Under the pieces are notes generated by a model that made no database searches, was not told the origin of the DNA, and was given only the letters and a program-made list of their open reading frames with translations. Of a stretch of 64,000 nt of DNA, positions 9,005-18,420 are shown piece by piece; the first letter of the stretch is position 1, and each line of letters opens with the position of its first letter. The stretch is taken from positions 67,155 through 131,154 of the forward strand of contig JAKATL010000003.1 of assembly GCA_021827985.1 (NCBI GenBank), given 5' to 3'. This DNA is from a bacterium (lineage in GTDB: Bacteria; Chloroflexota; Dormibacteria; Aeolococcales; Bog-877). The position numbers and the translations under genes are program-made.

Positions 9005-10048
9005 TCACCGCGCAATCTTTCTCTGTCGCTGGTTCACGGGTACAACGCCCGTAGACGCCCTCACGACAAGAGCCGGTGGGCGGGGAACCACCACGTGCCT
9101 AAGGCTACCCCCGCTCAAGACGTCGTCAAGGAGTTCCACTGCGGTGCTTCCCAGCTCCCGCATGGGCAGAGCAACCGTGGTCAACGGTGGCACCAAGTGA
9201 TCGGCAAGTAGATCATCATGGATAGCCACCACGGACAAATCGGCCGGCACTGAAAGCCCAGCGTCATAGGCCGCATGCAGCACACCGACTGCGGACAACA
9301 GGCTAGCCACTACCAGACCCGTAACCTCCGGACTACGCTCAAACAACCGCCGGGCAGCCCGGTACCCATCCTCAGGACGAGCACCTCCCGCCACAATCCT
9401 CCCCTGGACCCCCTCGGAGCGCAAAGCCCGAAGAAACCCAGCCTTGCGGCGTGTGGACGTCTCCGCATAGTCGGACCCGCTGAGGTGGGCCAACCGAACA
9501 TGCCCGAGCCCTGTGAGATGCTCCACGGCGAGGCGTGACGCAGACTCATCGTCTGCCGTCACTGAAGCTAGTGCTCCCACAACCTTTCGGTTGGCGATCA
9601 CCACCGGCGCCGGCAGCGACAGTAGTTTCGCCACCACCTCGTCGCTCACCCGTGCAGAGGCTACAATCAGACCATCGACCCTTCCTTGGTAAAGCAATCC
9701 GGCAAACGCTCGTTCTGTGGCTTCGCCATCGTGCATGCTTCCGATGACTAAGACATATCCCAATCTTTGGGCAGCTTCGTGGGCACCGATAACCGCTTGG
9801 GCGTAGATTGGATTGCTCAAGTCAGGAAGCAGGAGGCCGATTGACTGCGCTGTAGCTAAACTTAGGCCACGTGCCAGTGCATTTGGATAGTAGCCCATCC
9901 TCTGTGCAACTGCTAGTATCCGGGTGCGCGTGTCCTCACTCACACGTACAAGTGGGTCACTAGTGAGGACGCGAGACACCAGGCTGGGATCCACCCCAGC
10001 TGCAAGGCCTACGTCCTTCAGGGTCGGCCGGATTCGCTCAATGCGCAA
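9005..10048 (-). CDS. LacI/GalR-family transcriptional regulator
   Basis: 347 residues. The N-terminal LacI helix-turn-helix and hinge are clear (TLKDVGLAAGVDPSLVSRVL, GYYPNALARGL). A periplasmic-binding-protein-like effector domain follows (SIGLLLPDLSNPIYAQAVIG, GRVDGLIVASARVSDE, and DDESASRLAVEHLTGLGH). The start is TTG at 10048 with AGAGG seven bases before it. Family members repress catabolic genes until a small metabolite binds. It is the only regulator near the TRAP/amidohydrolase operon, on the opposite strand beyond the IS481 element, so control of that operon is plausible but separated by later insertions. No operator could be identified. Confidence 0.9.
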   Translation of the reverse strand: MRIERIRPTLKDVGLAAGVDPSLVSRVLTSDPLVRVSEDTRTRILAVAQRMGYYPNALARGLSLATAQSIGLLLPDLSNPIYAQAVIGAHEAAQRLGYVLVIGSMHDGEATERAFAGLLYQGRVDGLIVASARVSDEVVAKLLSLPAPVVIANRKVVGALASVTADDESASRLAVEHLTGLGHVRLAHLSGSDYAETSTRRKAGFLRALRSEGVQGRIVAGGARPEDGYRAARRLFERSPEVTGLVVASLLSAVGVLHAAYDAGLSVPADLSVVAIHDDLLADHLVPPLTTVALPMRELGSTAVELLDDVLSGGSLRHVVVPRPPALVVRASTGVVPVNQRQRKIAR

Positions 10049-10282
10049 TGCGTTGCCTCTACTGCCGTTCCTGCGGTCTGATCGTGGGCTCGGCCACTCC
10101 CGTTAGCCCCGTGATTAGGTGCGACCCGTGAGCTGGCCCGGTCGGGCAATACCGAGTCATGTATCTAGGCCAACTCACCGGGAGGACCCCTCGCTGCCAC
10201 CAAGCATTCCCGCATCCACTCGTTTGTCGCGGCTACCTGTCGTAATCATCTCGCCTGTGCCTTACCCTGTACAGGCCTAGGT

Positions 10283-11632
10283 TCCTGGACAGCTGTGGCC
10301 CCTCATATTGTAGCGATCGTCATCAAGCGGCCGACCCCAGTGACAGCAGTGCGTGCGCCTGGGGCGGGGTGCGGTAGTCATTTTTGGACACAAGCCATTG
10401 CTGGTTGTAGCGCTGCGTGGACGCGTGTAGGCCATGCTCCAGCTCCTCCACGGTCTCGAAGTGCTGCACCCAGAGCAGCTGCTCCTTGAGGGTGCGGATG
10501 AAGCGCTCGGCCACCCCGTTGCCCTCGGGCTCGCGCACGTAGGCCGGGCTGCTCTCGATCCCCAGGAACCTCAGCTCCTGCTGGAAGTAGCCCGACGTGT
10601 ACTGGCTGCCGTTGTCGTGGCGCAGCACCAGGCCTGAGGCCACCTGGGAGGTGTAGCTGCCGTAGTGCTCCCGGATCCCCTGGCGAATCGGCTCCAGCGC
10701 CTCGAAGCGGGTGCCCTGGAGGGCTGAGTGGATGCCGATGCATTCCTGGGTGCAGTGGTCTACGGCGATGAAGATCGTGGCCTGGCCCTCGCCGGTCAGG
10801 GTGGCCGTGCCGTCGGTTCCCCACATCCGGTCAGGCAGGTCGGTGGTGATGGTCCCGTCGTGGGCCTTAGGCCCGTGGGCGTTCCCGCCCCGGGTGGGGG
10901 CCAGCAGGTTGGCCTGGCGCATCAGGCGCAGCACCCGGGCCCGGCTGGTGCGGATCCCCCGGGCCCGCAGCTGGGCCCAGACCTTGCGGTAGCCCTCGCC
11001 CAGCCAGGGCGAAGACTCCAGCACCCCGCGGATGAGCTCGGTCAGTTCCCCGTCCTCGTAGGCGGTGCGGGGTCCGCGCTTCCGGGCTTCCCGGGCCGGC
11101 ATGAGCGCCCGCTGCCTTTGGGCGTACACCGTGGAGCGCGCCAGCTCCAGCACCCGGCAGACCCTGGCCAGTCCGTACTGCTTCCCGGCGGAGGGAGAGA
11201 CCCAGGCCGCAACGGCCTCAGCCTCCGCCACGGCGAAAGGGTGGGCTGCCTCCGCCCGGCGAGCTCTCTCGCGCAGAAGCTCGTTCTCCATGGTGATCTC
11301 GCCGATCTTGCTGCGCATGCGGCTGATCTCCAGCTCTCGCTCATCCGTCTCCCGGCGCCTAAGCCCGGCCTGCCCTCCGGCTAGGAACTGGTCTCGCCAC
11401 TGAGCTATGGCTGCCGCCGTGACGTGAAGCTCGCGGCTCAGGGAATCCAGGTCCTCACCCCGCAGTACCCGAAGGACCACCTCCATCTTTCTCCGGGAGG
11501 ACCACCGGCCACGCTCGCCGGCTCTCCCGCCCTCACCACTCAGCCGCCGCCTTCTCTCGGTCATTTGGCTTCCTCCTGGTTGACCCGCTCATCATGCCAA
11601 CCAGTTGTCCACCCAAATCGTGGACCGGGGGA
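10283..11632 (-). mobile_element. IS3-like element with single-ORF transposase (most complete copy)
   Basis: The 5' end (reading on the minus strand) is the repeat at about 11592-11632 (ATGCCAACCAGTTGTCC), also found near 37855 and, diverged, near 8955. The 3' end near 10285-10305 (TGGACAGCTG) matches only weakly. It carries an intact transposase. A degraded sister copy abuts it on the right. The same element left fragments at 8669-8985 and 37660-37890, so it was repeatedly active here. Confidence 0.7.
10323..11564 (-). CDS. IS3-family transposase, fused OrfA-OrfB
   Basis: 413 residues in one frame. The N-terminal OrfA-like helix-turn-helix (DLDSLSRELHVTAAAIAQWR) and a leucine-zipper-like stretch (MRSKIGEITMENELLRER) are followed by the HTH_21 segment and an rve integrase core. 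The DDE triad is visible: Asp in MWGTDGTATL, Asp in LRHDNGSQYTS, Glu in NGVAERFIRTLKEQ. Most IS3 elements make this protein by -1 frameshifting between two ORFs; here the ORFs are naturally fused. All motifs are present, so it could be active. Confidence 0.87.
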   Translation of the reverse strand: MTERRRRLSGEGGRAGERGRWSSRRKMEVVLRVLRGEDLDSLSRELHVTAAAIAQWRDQFLAGGQAGLRRRETDERELEISRMRSKIGEITMENELLRERARRAEAAHPFAVAEAEAVAAWVSPSAGKQYGLARVCRVLELARSTVYAQRQRALMPAREARKRGPRTAYEDGELTELIRGVLESSPWLGEGYRKVWAQLRARGIRTSRARVLRLMRQANLLAPTRGGNAHGPKAHDGTITTDLPDRMWGTDGTATLTGEGQATIFIAVDHCTQECIGIHSALQGTRFEALEPIRQGIREHYGSYTSQVASGLVLRHDNGSQYTSGYFQQELRFLGIESSPAYVREPEGNGVAERFIRTLKEQLLWVQHFETVEELEHGLHASTQRYNQQWLVSKNDYRTPPQAHALLSLGSAA

Positions 11633-12257
11633 AACCTCAGCTCCTGCTGGAAGGAGCTCGAAGCGTACTGGCTGCCGTTGTCGTGGAGGAGCACCGGGCC
11701 TGGGACCACCTGGGAGGTGTAGTTGCCGTAGTGCTCCCGGATGCCCCTGGCGGATCGGCTCCGGCGCGCCGTAGCGTGTGCGCTGGAGAGCTGAGTGGAT
11801 GCCTATGCACTTCTGGGTGAAGTGGTCCACGGCGGTGAAGATCGTGGCCTGACCCTCACGGGTCAGGGTGGCCGTGCCGTCGGTGCCCCACATCCAGTCG
11901 GGAAGGTCGGTGGTGATGGGCCGGTCGTGGGCCCTGAACCCGGGCGCATTGCCGCCCCGGGTGGAGGCCACCAGGTCAGCCCCGCGCATCAGCCGCGGCA
12001 GGCGGGCCCGGCTGCTGCGGATCCCCAAGGCCCCCAGCGAGGCCCAGACCTTTTGGTAGCCCTCGCCCAGCCAGCGGGAGGGCTACCGCACCCGGCAGAC
12101 CCTGGCCAGCCCGTACTGCGTTCCGGTGGAGGAAGAGACCGCGGCCGACCCGGCTTCACCCTCGGGCACAGCGAAAGGGAGGGCCGCCTCCGCCAGGCGA
12201 GCCCCCTCACGCAGCAGTGCGTTCTCCATGGTGATCTCGCAGATCTTGTCGCGCATC
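11633..12257 (-). pseudogene. Degraded copy of the same IS3-like transposase
   Basis: Minus-strand translation recovers blocks of the intact copy (SSRARLPRLMRGADLVASTR, MWGTDGTATLTREGQATIF, CIGIHSALQRTR), but with frameshifts after EPIRQG, an internal deletion near 12070-12090 and no C-terminal part. Its left edge abuts the terminal repeat of the intact copy, so the intact element probably inserted here or recombination joined the two. Confidence 0.82.
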
Positions 12258-12374
12258 CGACTCCGATTGCTATCCGCCTGGCTGCACCACTAAAACTACC
12301 ACCGCGCCTACACCACGCTTGGCGGCCACCCTCCCGCGACTCATGTCAACAACCTACCTGGGAAGTACACCTAG
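12258..12374 (+). pseudogene. IS481 transposase C-terminal relic
   Basis: Plus-strand codons read LRLLSAWLHH, stop, NYHRAYTTLGGHPP and NNLPGKYT before TAG at 12372-12374, clearly related to the last 40 residues of the IS481 copy at 7346. The end of the element coincides with CTAG. The next IS starts exactly after that CTAG. Confidence 0.8.
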
Positions 12375-13599
12375 CAGGGTGTTGAACTAGGCGACGAGCT
12401 GGCGGGGCACCCTCGGGAAGTGGGAGTTCGGGGGATTCTCAGGGTGGGGCCGGGGTCTGAGACCGCCCTGGCGAGGGCCAAAAGCCTTGCGGGAAGGTGG
12501 TTCGGACCACGGGCCAGGTCCCTCAAGCCGCTGCCCCCACCAGCTTGCCCATTCGAACCAGGTTGTAGGCCGCCATGGTCATCTCCACCCAGAGCCGGTT
12601 GCGTTCCACCCCCCTGTAGCGCAGTTTTCTGCTCATCCCCACCGTCTTGGTCCAGCCGAAGATCTCCTCCACCCGCTTCCGCTTCCGCTGGCTCACCTGG
12701 TACCCCGGCGTGGTCGCCAGCCGGGCCAGGAGCGCGCTGCCCCCGCTCACGCAGCCGCTTCAGCATCTGCGTGGCGGCCTCCCGCTCACTGGTCCCGCTC
12801 GCCCGGGTGAGCTCCAGGTCCACCACCAGCCCGTGGCGGTTCTCCATCAGGACGTGCCCCGCAAAGCACATCTTGGTCTCCTTGCCTAGCCCCTTGCGGG
12901 CCATCAGGGCCTCCGGGTCGGTTCTGGAGAAGTGGGTCAAATTGCTCCGGCGCTGGCCCTTGAAGTCGACATCCGGGTTGCTGGGGGTGTAGCCGTTACC
13001 GTCCCCGGGACCGTATTCCTGGTCCCGTGGCCGCATACTCTTCATCGAGGCCCACGCTTCCAGCAGCGTCCCATCCACCGTGAAGTGGCTGGAGGAGAGG
13101 AGGTGCCGCCTCCGGGCCTGTCCCACCACCGCCTCGAAGAACTGCCGGCTCACCCGGTGCTCCAGCAGCCGCCTGCGGTTCTTGGCGAAGCTGGAGTGGT
13201 CGAAGGGCTCGTCCTCCACGTTCAGCCCCAGGAACCACTTGAAGAGCAGGTCGTACCGCAGCCGCTCGCAGAACTGCCGCTCACTCCGGATCGAGTACAG
13301 GGCCATCAAGAGGCAGCTCTTCAGCAGATGCCCCGGCGGGATCGAGGGGCACCCGATTTGCGCGTACATCCTCTCGAAGGTGGGCTCCAGATCCCTCAGC
13401 GCCGCCTCTGCCAACGGCGGGATCTTGCGGATCGGGTGGTTGGCCGGATCAGCTCCCCAGGGTCGATCCAACCCAGCATCGTCACCTGGCGGGAGGTGGT
13501 GCCACGCATATCTATCTCCAACACCTCGCCGACCAGACCGCCACCCGAGCCTACCAGGAACGCACCCCGAAGTGGGACCGTTCTTCAACACTCTGCTAG
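12371..13599 (-). mobile_element. IS1182/IS5-like element, inactive
   Basis: Terminal repeats CAGGGTGTTGAA (12375-12386) and its near reverse complement at 13584-13595 (one mismatch) are flanked by CTAG on both sides (12371-12374 and 13596-13599), consistent with a CTAG target duplication. The element is about 1.22 kb. It inserted at the last codon of the IS481 relic. Confidence 0.8.
12523..13479 (-). pseudogene. IS1182/IS5-like transposase, frameshifted
   Basis: The middle part is in one frame: ANHPIRKIPPLAEAALRDLE, IPPGHLLKSCLLMALYSIRS, FDHSSFAKNRRRLLEHRVS, FTVDGTLLEAWASMKSMRPR. It is typical of a DUF772 N-domain plus DDE_Tnp_1. The C-terminal block (PGYQVSQRKRKRVEEIFGW, then NRLWVEMTMAAYNLVRMG) is in another frame after a shift near 12745. 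A plausible ATG (MLGWIDPG) at 13479 is also out of frame with the core. At least two frameshifts disable it. Confidence 0.85.
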
Positions 13600-13873
13600 G
13601 CATCGATCCATGCCTAGCAAAGGCTTGGAGCGAGGCCGATTCAAACTCACTCACTACCAAAGCGGCAGAAGCGGCGCTAGGGGTTGCGCTAGCGGCGCAA
13701 ATGCGTCATGGTTGGAGCGATGCTCCCGGGCGGTCCGGGAGGCCCTACCGTCCCACATCCACGTCACAGCACAAGGGGCAGACATCGAACCGTTGACGCG
13801 CAAGGAGCGCCCGTCGGCGCCCACCCGCTTCGGTGCCGCCGTGCCCGAGCGCAGGGTGGGGGGGCGGAGGGTC

Positions 13874-14809
13874 GTGCCGGGCGGGGGGCAGCGGCGGAGG
13901 CCCCGCACCCGGACCGGTGGTTGGCGCCAGAACGAGGTGGCCGACGAGGTGCTGGCCGAGGTGGCGCGCCAGGCGGCCTCCCGGCGGCAGGCCCGGGACG
14001 AGGCCCGGCGCCACCTCGCTGGGAGGATGCGCATCTCCCGGCCCAAGCCGCCCTCCTGGTATCTGGCTTGGAAGGAGCTCCGCCAGCCGGCCCGGGTGGT
14101 CTCCGTCCTGATTCCCTCCCTGGCGGTGGCGGGACTGCTGGCGCTCAACCTTCCCTTCCTCAGGGTGCAGAGGGTGGAGGTGGAGGGGAGCCCGGTGGTC
14201 GGCCGCGCCCAGCTGTTGGCGGAGGCAGGAGTTGTCATGGGCCAGAGCACGCTCCAGGTCAACACCGAGAGGCTCACCGCGAGCCTGCTCAGCCAGCCCT
14301 GGGTGCAGACCGCCAGCGCCGCGGTCCGCTGGCCCGGGACCCTGGTGCTGACGGTGACCCCGATGCCCCCCGTGCTGATCTACGAGCAGGGCAAGCAGGA
14401 GTACCTCTTGGCGGCTTCCGGGGCGGTCCTCGGCTCGGTGCCCTCCGGACCTGCCTCCGCCCCTCTCCCCGTCCTCCAGGATCTCCAGCGGGGGAGCCGG
14501 CCCCGGGCCGGGCAGGTAGCCCTGCCCTCCCGGCTCACCAGCGCCCTGGCCCAGCTCAGCTCCGCCTTCCCAGCCGCCTACGGGGTCTCGGTGAGCCGGT
14601 ACCTCATCAGCGCGGTGGGGGCGCTGGAGATCCAGAGTTCGGCGGGGTGGACCGCCGATCTCGGCCCCATCCTCACGGCCTCCCAGGTGGCCAACCTGGG
14701 GCCCAAGCTGGAGGCGCTGCGGGCCCTGGCCGCCAAGGTCAACTTAAAGGGACCGGGCATCCACACCATCTACCTCGAGGACCCCTCCCAGGTGGTGGTC
14801 AACCCCTAG
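13874..14809 (+). CDS. ftsQ: Cell division protein FtsQ/DivIB
   Basis: A basic cytoplasmic N-terminus, one membrane helix (VVSVLIPSLAVAGLLALN), then a POTRA domain directly after it (VQRVEVEGSPVVGRAQLLAE) and the beta domain (WVQTASAAVRWPGTLVLTV). FtsQ bridges early and late divisome proteins. The start is uncertain: GTG 13874 follows GGAGG (311 residues), while ATG 14027 gives 260 residues. The frame stays open far upstream, but that part is antisense to the IS transposase and is not coding. The usual upstream mur genes are missing; the IS1182-like element ends about 270 bp before this gene. Confidence 0.85.
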   Translation: MPGGGQRRRPRTRTGGWRQNEVADEVLAEVARQAASRRQARDEARRHLAGRMRISRPKPPSWYLAWKELRQPARVVSVLIPSLAVAGLLALNLPFLRVQRVEVEGSPVVGRAQLLAEAGVVMGQSTLQVNTERLTASLLSQPWVQTASAAVRWPGTLVLTVTPMPPVLIYEQGKQEYLLAASGAVLGSVPSGPASAPLPVLQDLQRGSRPRAGQVALPSRLTSALAQLSSAFPAAYGVSVSRYLISAVGALEIQSSAGWTADLGPILTASQVANLGPKLEALRALAAKVNLKGPGIHTIYLEDPSQVVVNP

Positions 14810-14870
14810 GTGCGACCCAAACGGCGGTGGGTCGGGGGCGGGGAGACCACAAGATGATGTGGTTTCGGGC

Positions 14871-14899
14871 TTGTGTTCCCACCGTGGGGCGGCTACACT
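14871..14899 (+). promoter_or_regulatory. Candidate sigma70 promoter for ftsA-ftsZ
   Basis: TTGTGT (14871-14876) and TACACT (14894-14899) are separated by 17 bp. They lie in the 238-bp ftsQ-ftsA gap, which is unusually long for this cluster. Transcription would start about 140 bp before ftsA. Confidence 0.4.
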
Positions 14900-15047
14900 T
14901 CGTAGGACCTCTGCGAAGGTCCGGAGTCCCGTCTCGCGAGTTCTTCACCAAGCAAGCGTTCCATGAGATCGAACAACACCTGGGGGCTTCTCCGATGCAG
15001 TCCGGCTGGGATCCCGTGAGCCGCCACGGGGCTTGGACCACGGCGCC

Positions 15048-16253
15048 ATGAGCGGACGCCGCCTGGTCGCGGTCGATCTGGGCACCCACCGGGTTCGCTG
15101 CGCCATCGCCGAGGACGAGGGAGCCCGCCTCAAGGTGCTGGGAGTGGGGGAGGTGGACTCCAAAGGGGTGAGCCGGGGGGTGATCACCGACCCCGATCAG
15201 GCCGTGGCCGCCCTCTCCAAGGCGCTGGACGCCGCCGAACGTGCCGCCGGGATGGAGGTGGAGGCGGCGCTGCTCAGCTTGGGTGGCCGCCACGTCCGCA
15301 GCCAGCCGAGCCGGGCCGCGGTCACCGTGGCATCGCGGAGCGGCGCCGTGTCCGGCTCGGACCTCAACCGGGTGCTGGAGGCGGCGCGCGACCTTCCCGG
15401 CGAGGAGGGCACCGAGGTGGTTCATCTGATCCCCCGCTGGTACGCGGTGGACGAGAACCAGCGTCTGCGGGACCCCAGAGGGGTGGCGGGAAGCCGGCTC
15501 TCGGTCGACTGCGAGTTGGTCCTGGCATCGGTGGCCCATCTCGAGGCGCTGGTGGAGTGCGCCCACTCGGCCGGTCTGCGGGTGGACGACCTGGTGGTCC
15601 AGCCACTGGCGGCGGCCGAGGGGGTGGTGCGTGACTCGGAGCTGGAGGAGTCGGTGGCGGTAGTGGACGTGGGCGCCGGCACCACCGACATCGCCACCTT
15701 CTGGCAGGGCACCCTAGAGGGCATCCGGGTCCTCCCCGTGGGGGGGCAGCACGTCACCGCGGACCTGGCGGTGGGGCTGCGCTGCGGGGAGGCGGAGGCC
15801 GAGTCCCTGAAGAGGCGCCACGGCCACTGCGACCCCGCCCGCGTGCTCCCCGAGGAGCTGGTGCGCGTGGTCGGCCCGTCGGGGGTGGGGGCCGACGAGG
15901 TGTCGCGACGGATGCTGGCGGAGATCATCGAGCCCCGGGCCCGTGAGATCGTCCGCCTGATCGGGCAGGCGCTGGAAGGCCCGCACGCGCCCGCGAAGGT
16001 GGTGCTCACCGGTGGCGGGTCCTGCCTACGCGGCTTCCCCGAGGCGGTGCACCAGCTCCTCGAGCTCCCGGTCCGCGTGGCCCTCCCTGAGGGACTCACC
16101 GGCCTCACCGACCAGCTGGGGATGCCCGAGCACGCCACCATCGCCGGACTTCTGCGCTGGGGACAGCGCTCCGGGACCCGGCGCGACCACAGCAGCCCGC
16201 GGGCGGAGCGCAGCTCCGGCCGGTTGAACCGCTGGCTGCACGAGCTCTTCTAG
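15048..16253 (+). CDS. ftsA: Cell division protein FtsA
   Basis: 401 residues of the actin-like ASKHA fold: phosphate-1 loop [16 protein letters not shown], phosphate-2 loop [16 protein letters not shown] and adenosine motif [15 protein letters not shown]. The SHS2 (1C) subdomain lies around residues 85-160. The C-terminal amphipathic membrane anchor is plausible in [10 protein letters not shown]. FtsA tethers FtsZ filaments to the membrane and recruits the divisome. ATG 15048 is chosen because the conserved start ([12 protein letters not shown]) follows at once; a TTG 15 bases upstream is less likely. ftsZ starts 16 bp downstream. FtsA presence separates this lineage from Actinobacteria. Confidence 0.95.
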   Translation: MSGRRLVAVDLGTHRVRCAIAEDEGARLKVLGVGEVDSKGVSRGVITDPDQAVAALSKALDAAERAAGMEVEAALLSLGGRHVRSQPSRAAVTVASRSGAVSGSDLNRVLEAARDLPGEEGTEVVHLIPRWYAVDENQRLRDPRGVAGSRLSVDCELVLASVAHLEALVECAHSAGLRVDDLVVQPLAAAEGVVRDSELEESVAVVDVGAGTTDIATFWQGTLEGIRVLPVGGQHVTADLAVGLRCGEAEAESLKRRHGHCDPARVLPEELVRVVGPSGVGADEVSRRMLAEIIEPRAREIVRLIGQALEGPHAPAKVVLTGGGSCLRGFPEAVHQLLELPVRVALPEGLTGLTDQLGMPEHATIAGLLRWGQRSGTRRDHSSPRAERSSGRLNRWLHELF

Positions 16254-16269
16254 GCTTAAGGAGTTGAAC

Positions 16270-17382
16270 ATGCCCCAGGACGACCTCGACCGGACCACCC
16301 AGGGGAACGCCAGGATCAAGGTGATCGGAGTGGGCGGCGGGGGCAGCAACGCCGTCAACCGGATGATCCGGGCCAAGCTCCGCGGGGTTGACTTCATCGC
16401 CGTCAACACCGACCGCCAGGCCCTGGACGCCTCCGAGGCGCCCACCAAGATCCACATCGGGCGCAAGGTGACCAGGGGGCTGGGGGCGGGGGGCGATCCC
16501 GAGGTGGGGGAGAGCGCCGCCGAGGAGTCCCGTGATGACCTGGCGGCGGTGCTGCACGACTCCGACATGGTGTTCGTCACCGCCGGTATGGGCGGGGGCA
16601 CGGGTACCGGGGCGGCGCCCATCATCGCCGAGATCGCCCGCTCCAGCGGGGCCCTCACCATCGGGGTGGTCACCAAGCCCTTCAACTTCGAGGGCAAGCG
16701 GCGAATGGACTCCGCGGAGAAGGGGATCCAGGGGCTCTCCGGACGGGTCGACACCCTGATCACCATCCCCAACGACCGCCTGCTGGCCGTGACCGACCGC
16801 CGCACCACCATGGTGGACGCCTTCCGCAAGGCGGACGACGTCCTCCGCCAGGGGGTGCAGGGGATCTCCGACCTGATCGTCTACCCCGGGCTGATCAACC
16901 TGGACTTCGCCGACGTCAAGGCGATCATGTCCGGGCAGGGCGCGGCCCTCATGGGCATTGGCTACGGGAGCGGGGACAACCGCGCCCAGGACGCCGCCCG
17001 GGACGCGGTGGCCAGCCAGCTGCTGGAGACCTCGATCGCGGGAGCCAGGGGGATCCTGCTCAACATCACCGCGAGCCCCGACCTGACCCTGCACGAGGTG
17101 ACCGAGGCCTGCGACATGATCCGCCAGACCGCAGACCCTACGGCCAACATCATCTTCGGGGCGGTGCTGGACGATCGCATGGGCGGGGACGTGAAGATCA
17201 CGGTCATCGCCACCGGCTTCAGCTCCGGCCCCCAGGTCAATCAGGAGCTGGCGGAGCGCTACCGGACCACCCGTCCCCAGGAGCTGCAGGAGCCGATCGC
17301 CGACACGCTGCGCCGTCCCAAGGTCACCGAGGACGCCTTCGACGACCTGGACATCCCCGCCTTCCTGCGCGAGCAGCGCTGA
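16270..17382 (+). CDS. ftsZ: Cell division GTPase FtsZ
   Basis: 370 residues. The tubulin signature [12 protein letters not shown], the N-terminal [13 protein letters not shown] loop and the T7-loop region ([11 protein letters not shown]) are all present. The C-terminal conserved peptide [13 protein letters not shown], which binds FtsA, is intact after a short linker. ATG 16270 lies six bases after AAGGAG (16258-16263), so the in-frame TTG at 16264 is not used. FtsZ polymerizes into the Z ring. It is the last gene of this dcw remnant, and the next genes are convergent, 12 bp away. Confidence 0.98.
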   Translation: MPQDDLDRTTQGNARIKVIGVGGGGSNAVNRMIRAKLRGVDFIAVNTDRQALDASEAPTKIHIGRKVTRGLGAGGDPEVGESAAEESRDDLAAVLHDSDMVFVTAGMGGGTGTGAAPIIAEIARSSGALTIGVVTKPFNFEGKRRMDSAEKGIQGLSGRVDTLITIPNDRLLAVTDRRTTMVDAFRKADDVLRQGVQGISDLIVYPGLINLDFADVKAIMSGQGAALMGIGYGSGDNRAQDAARDAVASQLLETSIAGARGILLNITASPDLTLHEVTEACDMIRQTADPTANIIFGAVLDDRMGGDVKITVIATGFSSGPQVNQELAERYRTTRPQELQEPIADTLRRPKVTEDAFDDLDIPAFLREQR

Positions 17383-17394
17383 TCGGGGCCAGGT

Positions 17395-17754
17395 TCAGGC
17401 GAGGGCCAGGGCAAGAAGCGCCAGTACGGCGACCGAGGCGGGGCGAAGGCCGCCGACGTGGGCGGCCAAGTGCACGGCGACCAGGAGGAGGCTCCCGGCC
17501 GCCAACACCGCGGCCAGCCAGCGCCTGACGGCATCCGCGCCAGGGCGCCGCACCGGCCGGGCACCGAGCCCTGCCAACGCCAGGAAGCCGGCCAGCCCGA
17601 ACGCTGAGCCCACGGCTCGGCTGGGCGAGCCGGCCATCAGGGACGGGCTGGTGACCATGAGCTCGGCAACGTCGGCCGCCCCCGCCAGCGCCACCAGGAC
17701 CAGCAGCCAGCCGTGAGTCCGACGCCCGACACGGACCCCCTGGATCTCCCTCAT
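17395..17754 (-). CDS. Small four-helix membrane protein, unknown
   Basis: 119 residues from ATG 17754. Four hydrophobic stretches are seen (WLLVLVALAGAADVAELMV, AFGLAGFLALAGLGA, WLAAVLAAGSLLLVAVHLAA, ASVAVLALLALALA). No family is recognized. It is last in the minus-strand run that includes the ars genes and lies 31 bp after the broken reductase, so it may belong to that operon. Confidence 0.5.
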   Translation of the reverse strand: MREIQGVRVGRRTHGWLLVLVALAGAADVAELMVTSPSLMAGSPSRAVGSAFGLAGFLALAGLGARPVRRPGADAVRRWLAAVLAAGSLLLVAVHLAAHVGGLRPASVAVLALLALALA

Positions 17755-17785
17755 CCGGAGGTCATGCCGGACCGGCGTCCCGGGC

Positions 17786-18240
17786 TCAGGCGGCCATCGA
17801 ATCGGCGAAGAGGCGATCCTCCTCCACCCCCAGGCCGCGCAGCGCCAAGAGGCATTCGGTGACCGTGAGTCGGGGACCGGCCAGGTAGGCGTCGAAGCCG
17901 GAGAGGTCCAGCCCGCTGGCGGCCAGGGCGTCCGAGAGTCTTCCCGTCGCCACCCCGGCCCGCTCCGGCGAGATGAAGTTGGGGGCAAATCGGCGGGCCA
18001 CCAGCGTCACTCGGAGCTTGGGGGCACGGCGCATCAGGGTGGCCATCTGTTCCAGCTCGTAGAAGTCATCGGAGCTGGTGGCACCCCAGAAGAGGAGCAT
18101 CGGCCGCTGGGGGAGCATGTTCACCTGCTGCTCCAGCAGCGACTTGATAAAAGCGAAGCCGGTCCCTCGGGCCACGAAGGCCAGCGGGCGGTCCACCGGC
18201 GAGCGCATGGTGAACGCCCCGAGGGGCCGTTCCTCAAACC
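17786..18240 (-). pseudogene. FNR-type flavoprotein reductase, 3' part (cut by IS607)
   Basis: Encodes RFEERPLGAFTMRSP, the end of an FNR FAD domain, followed by the NAD(P)-binding domain (FVARGTGFAFIKSLLEQQ; FDAYLAGPRLTVTECLLAL). The matching first part is at 20209-20335 on the far side of the IS607 element. Joined, they read GEHL followed by RFEERPLG, as expected for this fold. Such reductases move electrons between NAD(P)H and a ferredoxin; a ferredoxin gene is adjacent. Confidence 0.82.
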
Positions 18241-18420
18241 GTGACAAATGCGTCAGGGGTCTGAGGACCACCGATCGAGCCGGTGGGCTCCGGGGCGATC
18301 CCGGTTCCTGATTCACAGCCACCAGCCGGGCGAGGCCCGGTCTTACGGTCGGCTCCACAGGCAGTTAACGTCTCCGCCGCACTGGCGGTGACGGCCGGGT
18401 GGGCCCACCCGGCGAGGTTG
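18180..18420 (-). ncRNA. Predicted TnpB omega RNA (scaffold and guide)
   Basis: In IS605/IS607 elements the guide RNA overlaps the 3' end of tnpB and runs out through the right end, using about 16-20 nt of flanking DNA as guide. Here that flank is the reductase pseudogene just below 18241. The coordinates are inferred from family knowledge; no secondary structure was computed. Confidence 0.3.

Noticed and set aside
12932..13873. Long N-terminal extension of the ftsQ frame
   Set aside because: Up to 13600 it is antisense to the IS1182-like transposase. FtsQ needs only a short cytoplasmic tail, so a later GTG or ATG is used.
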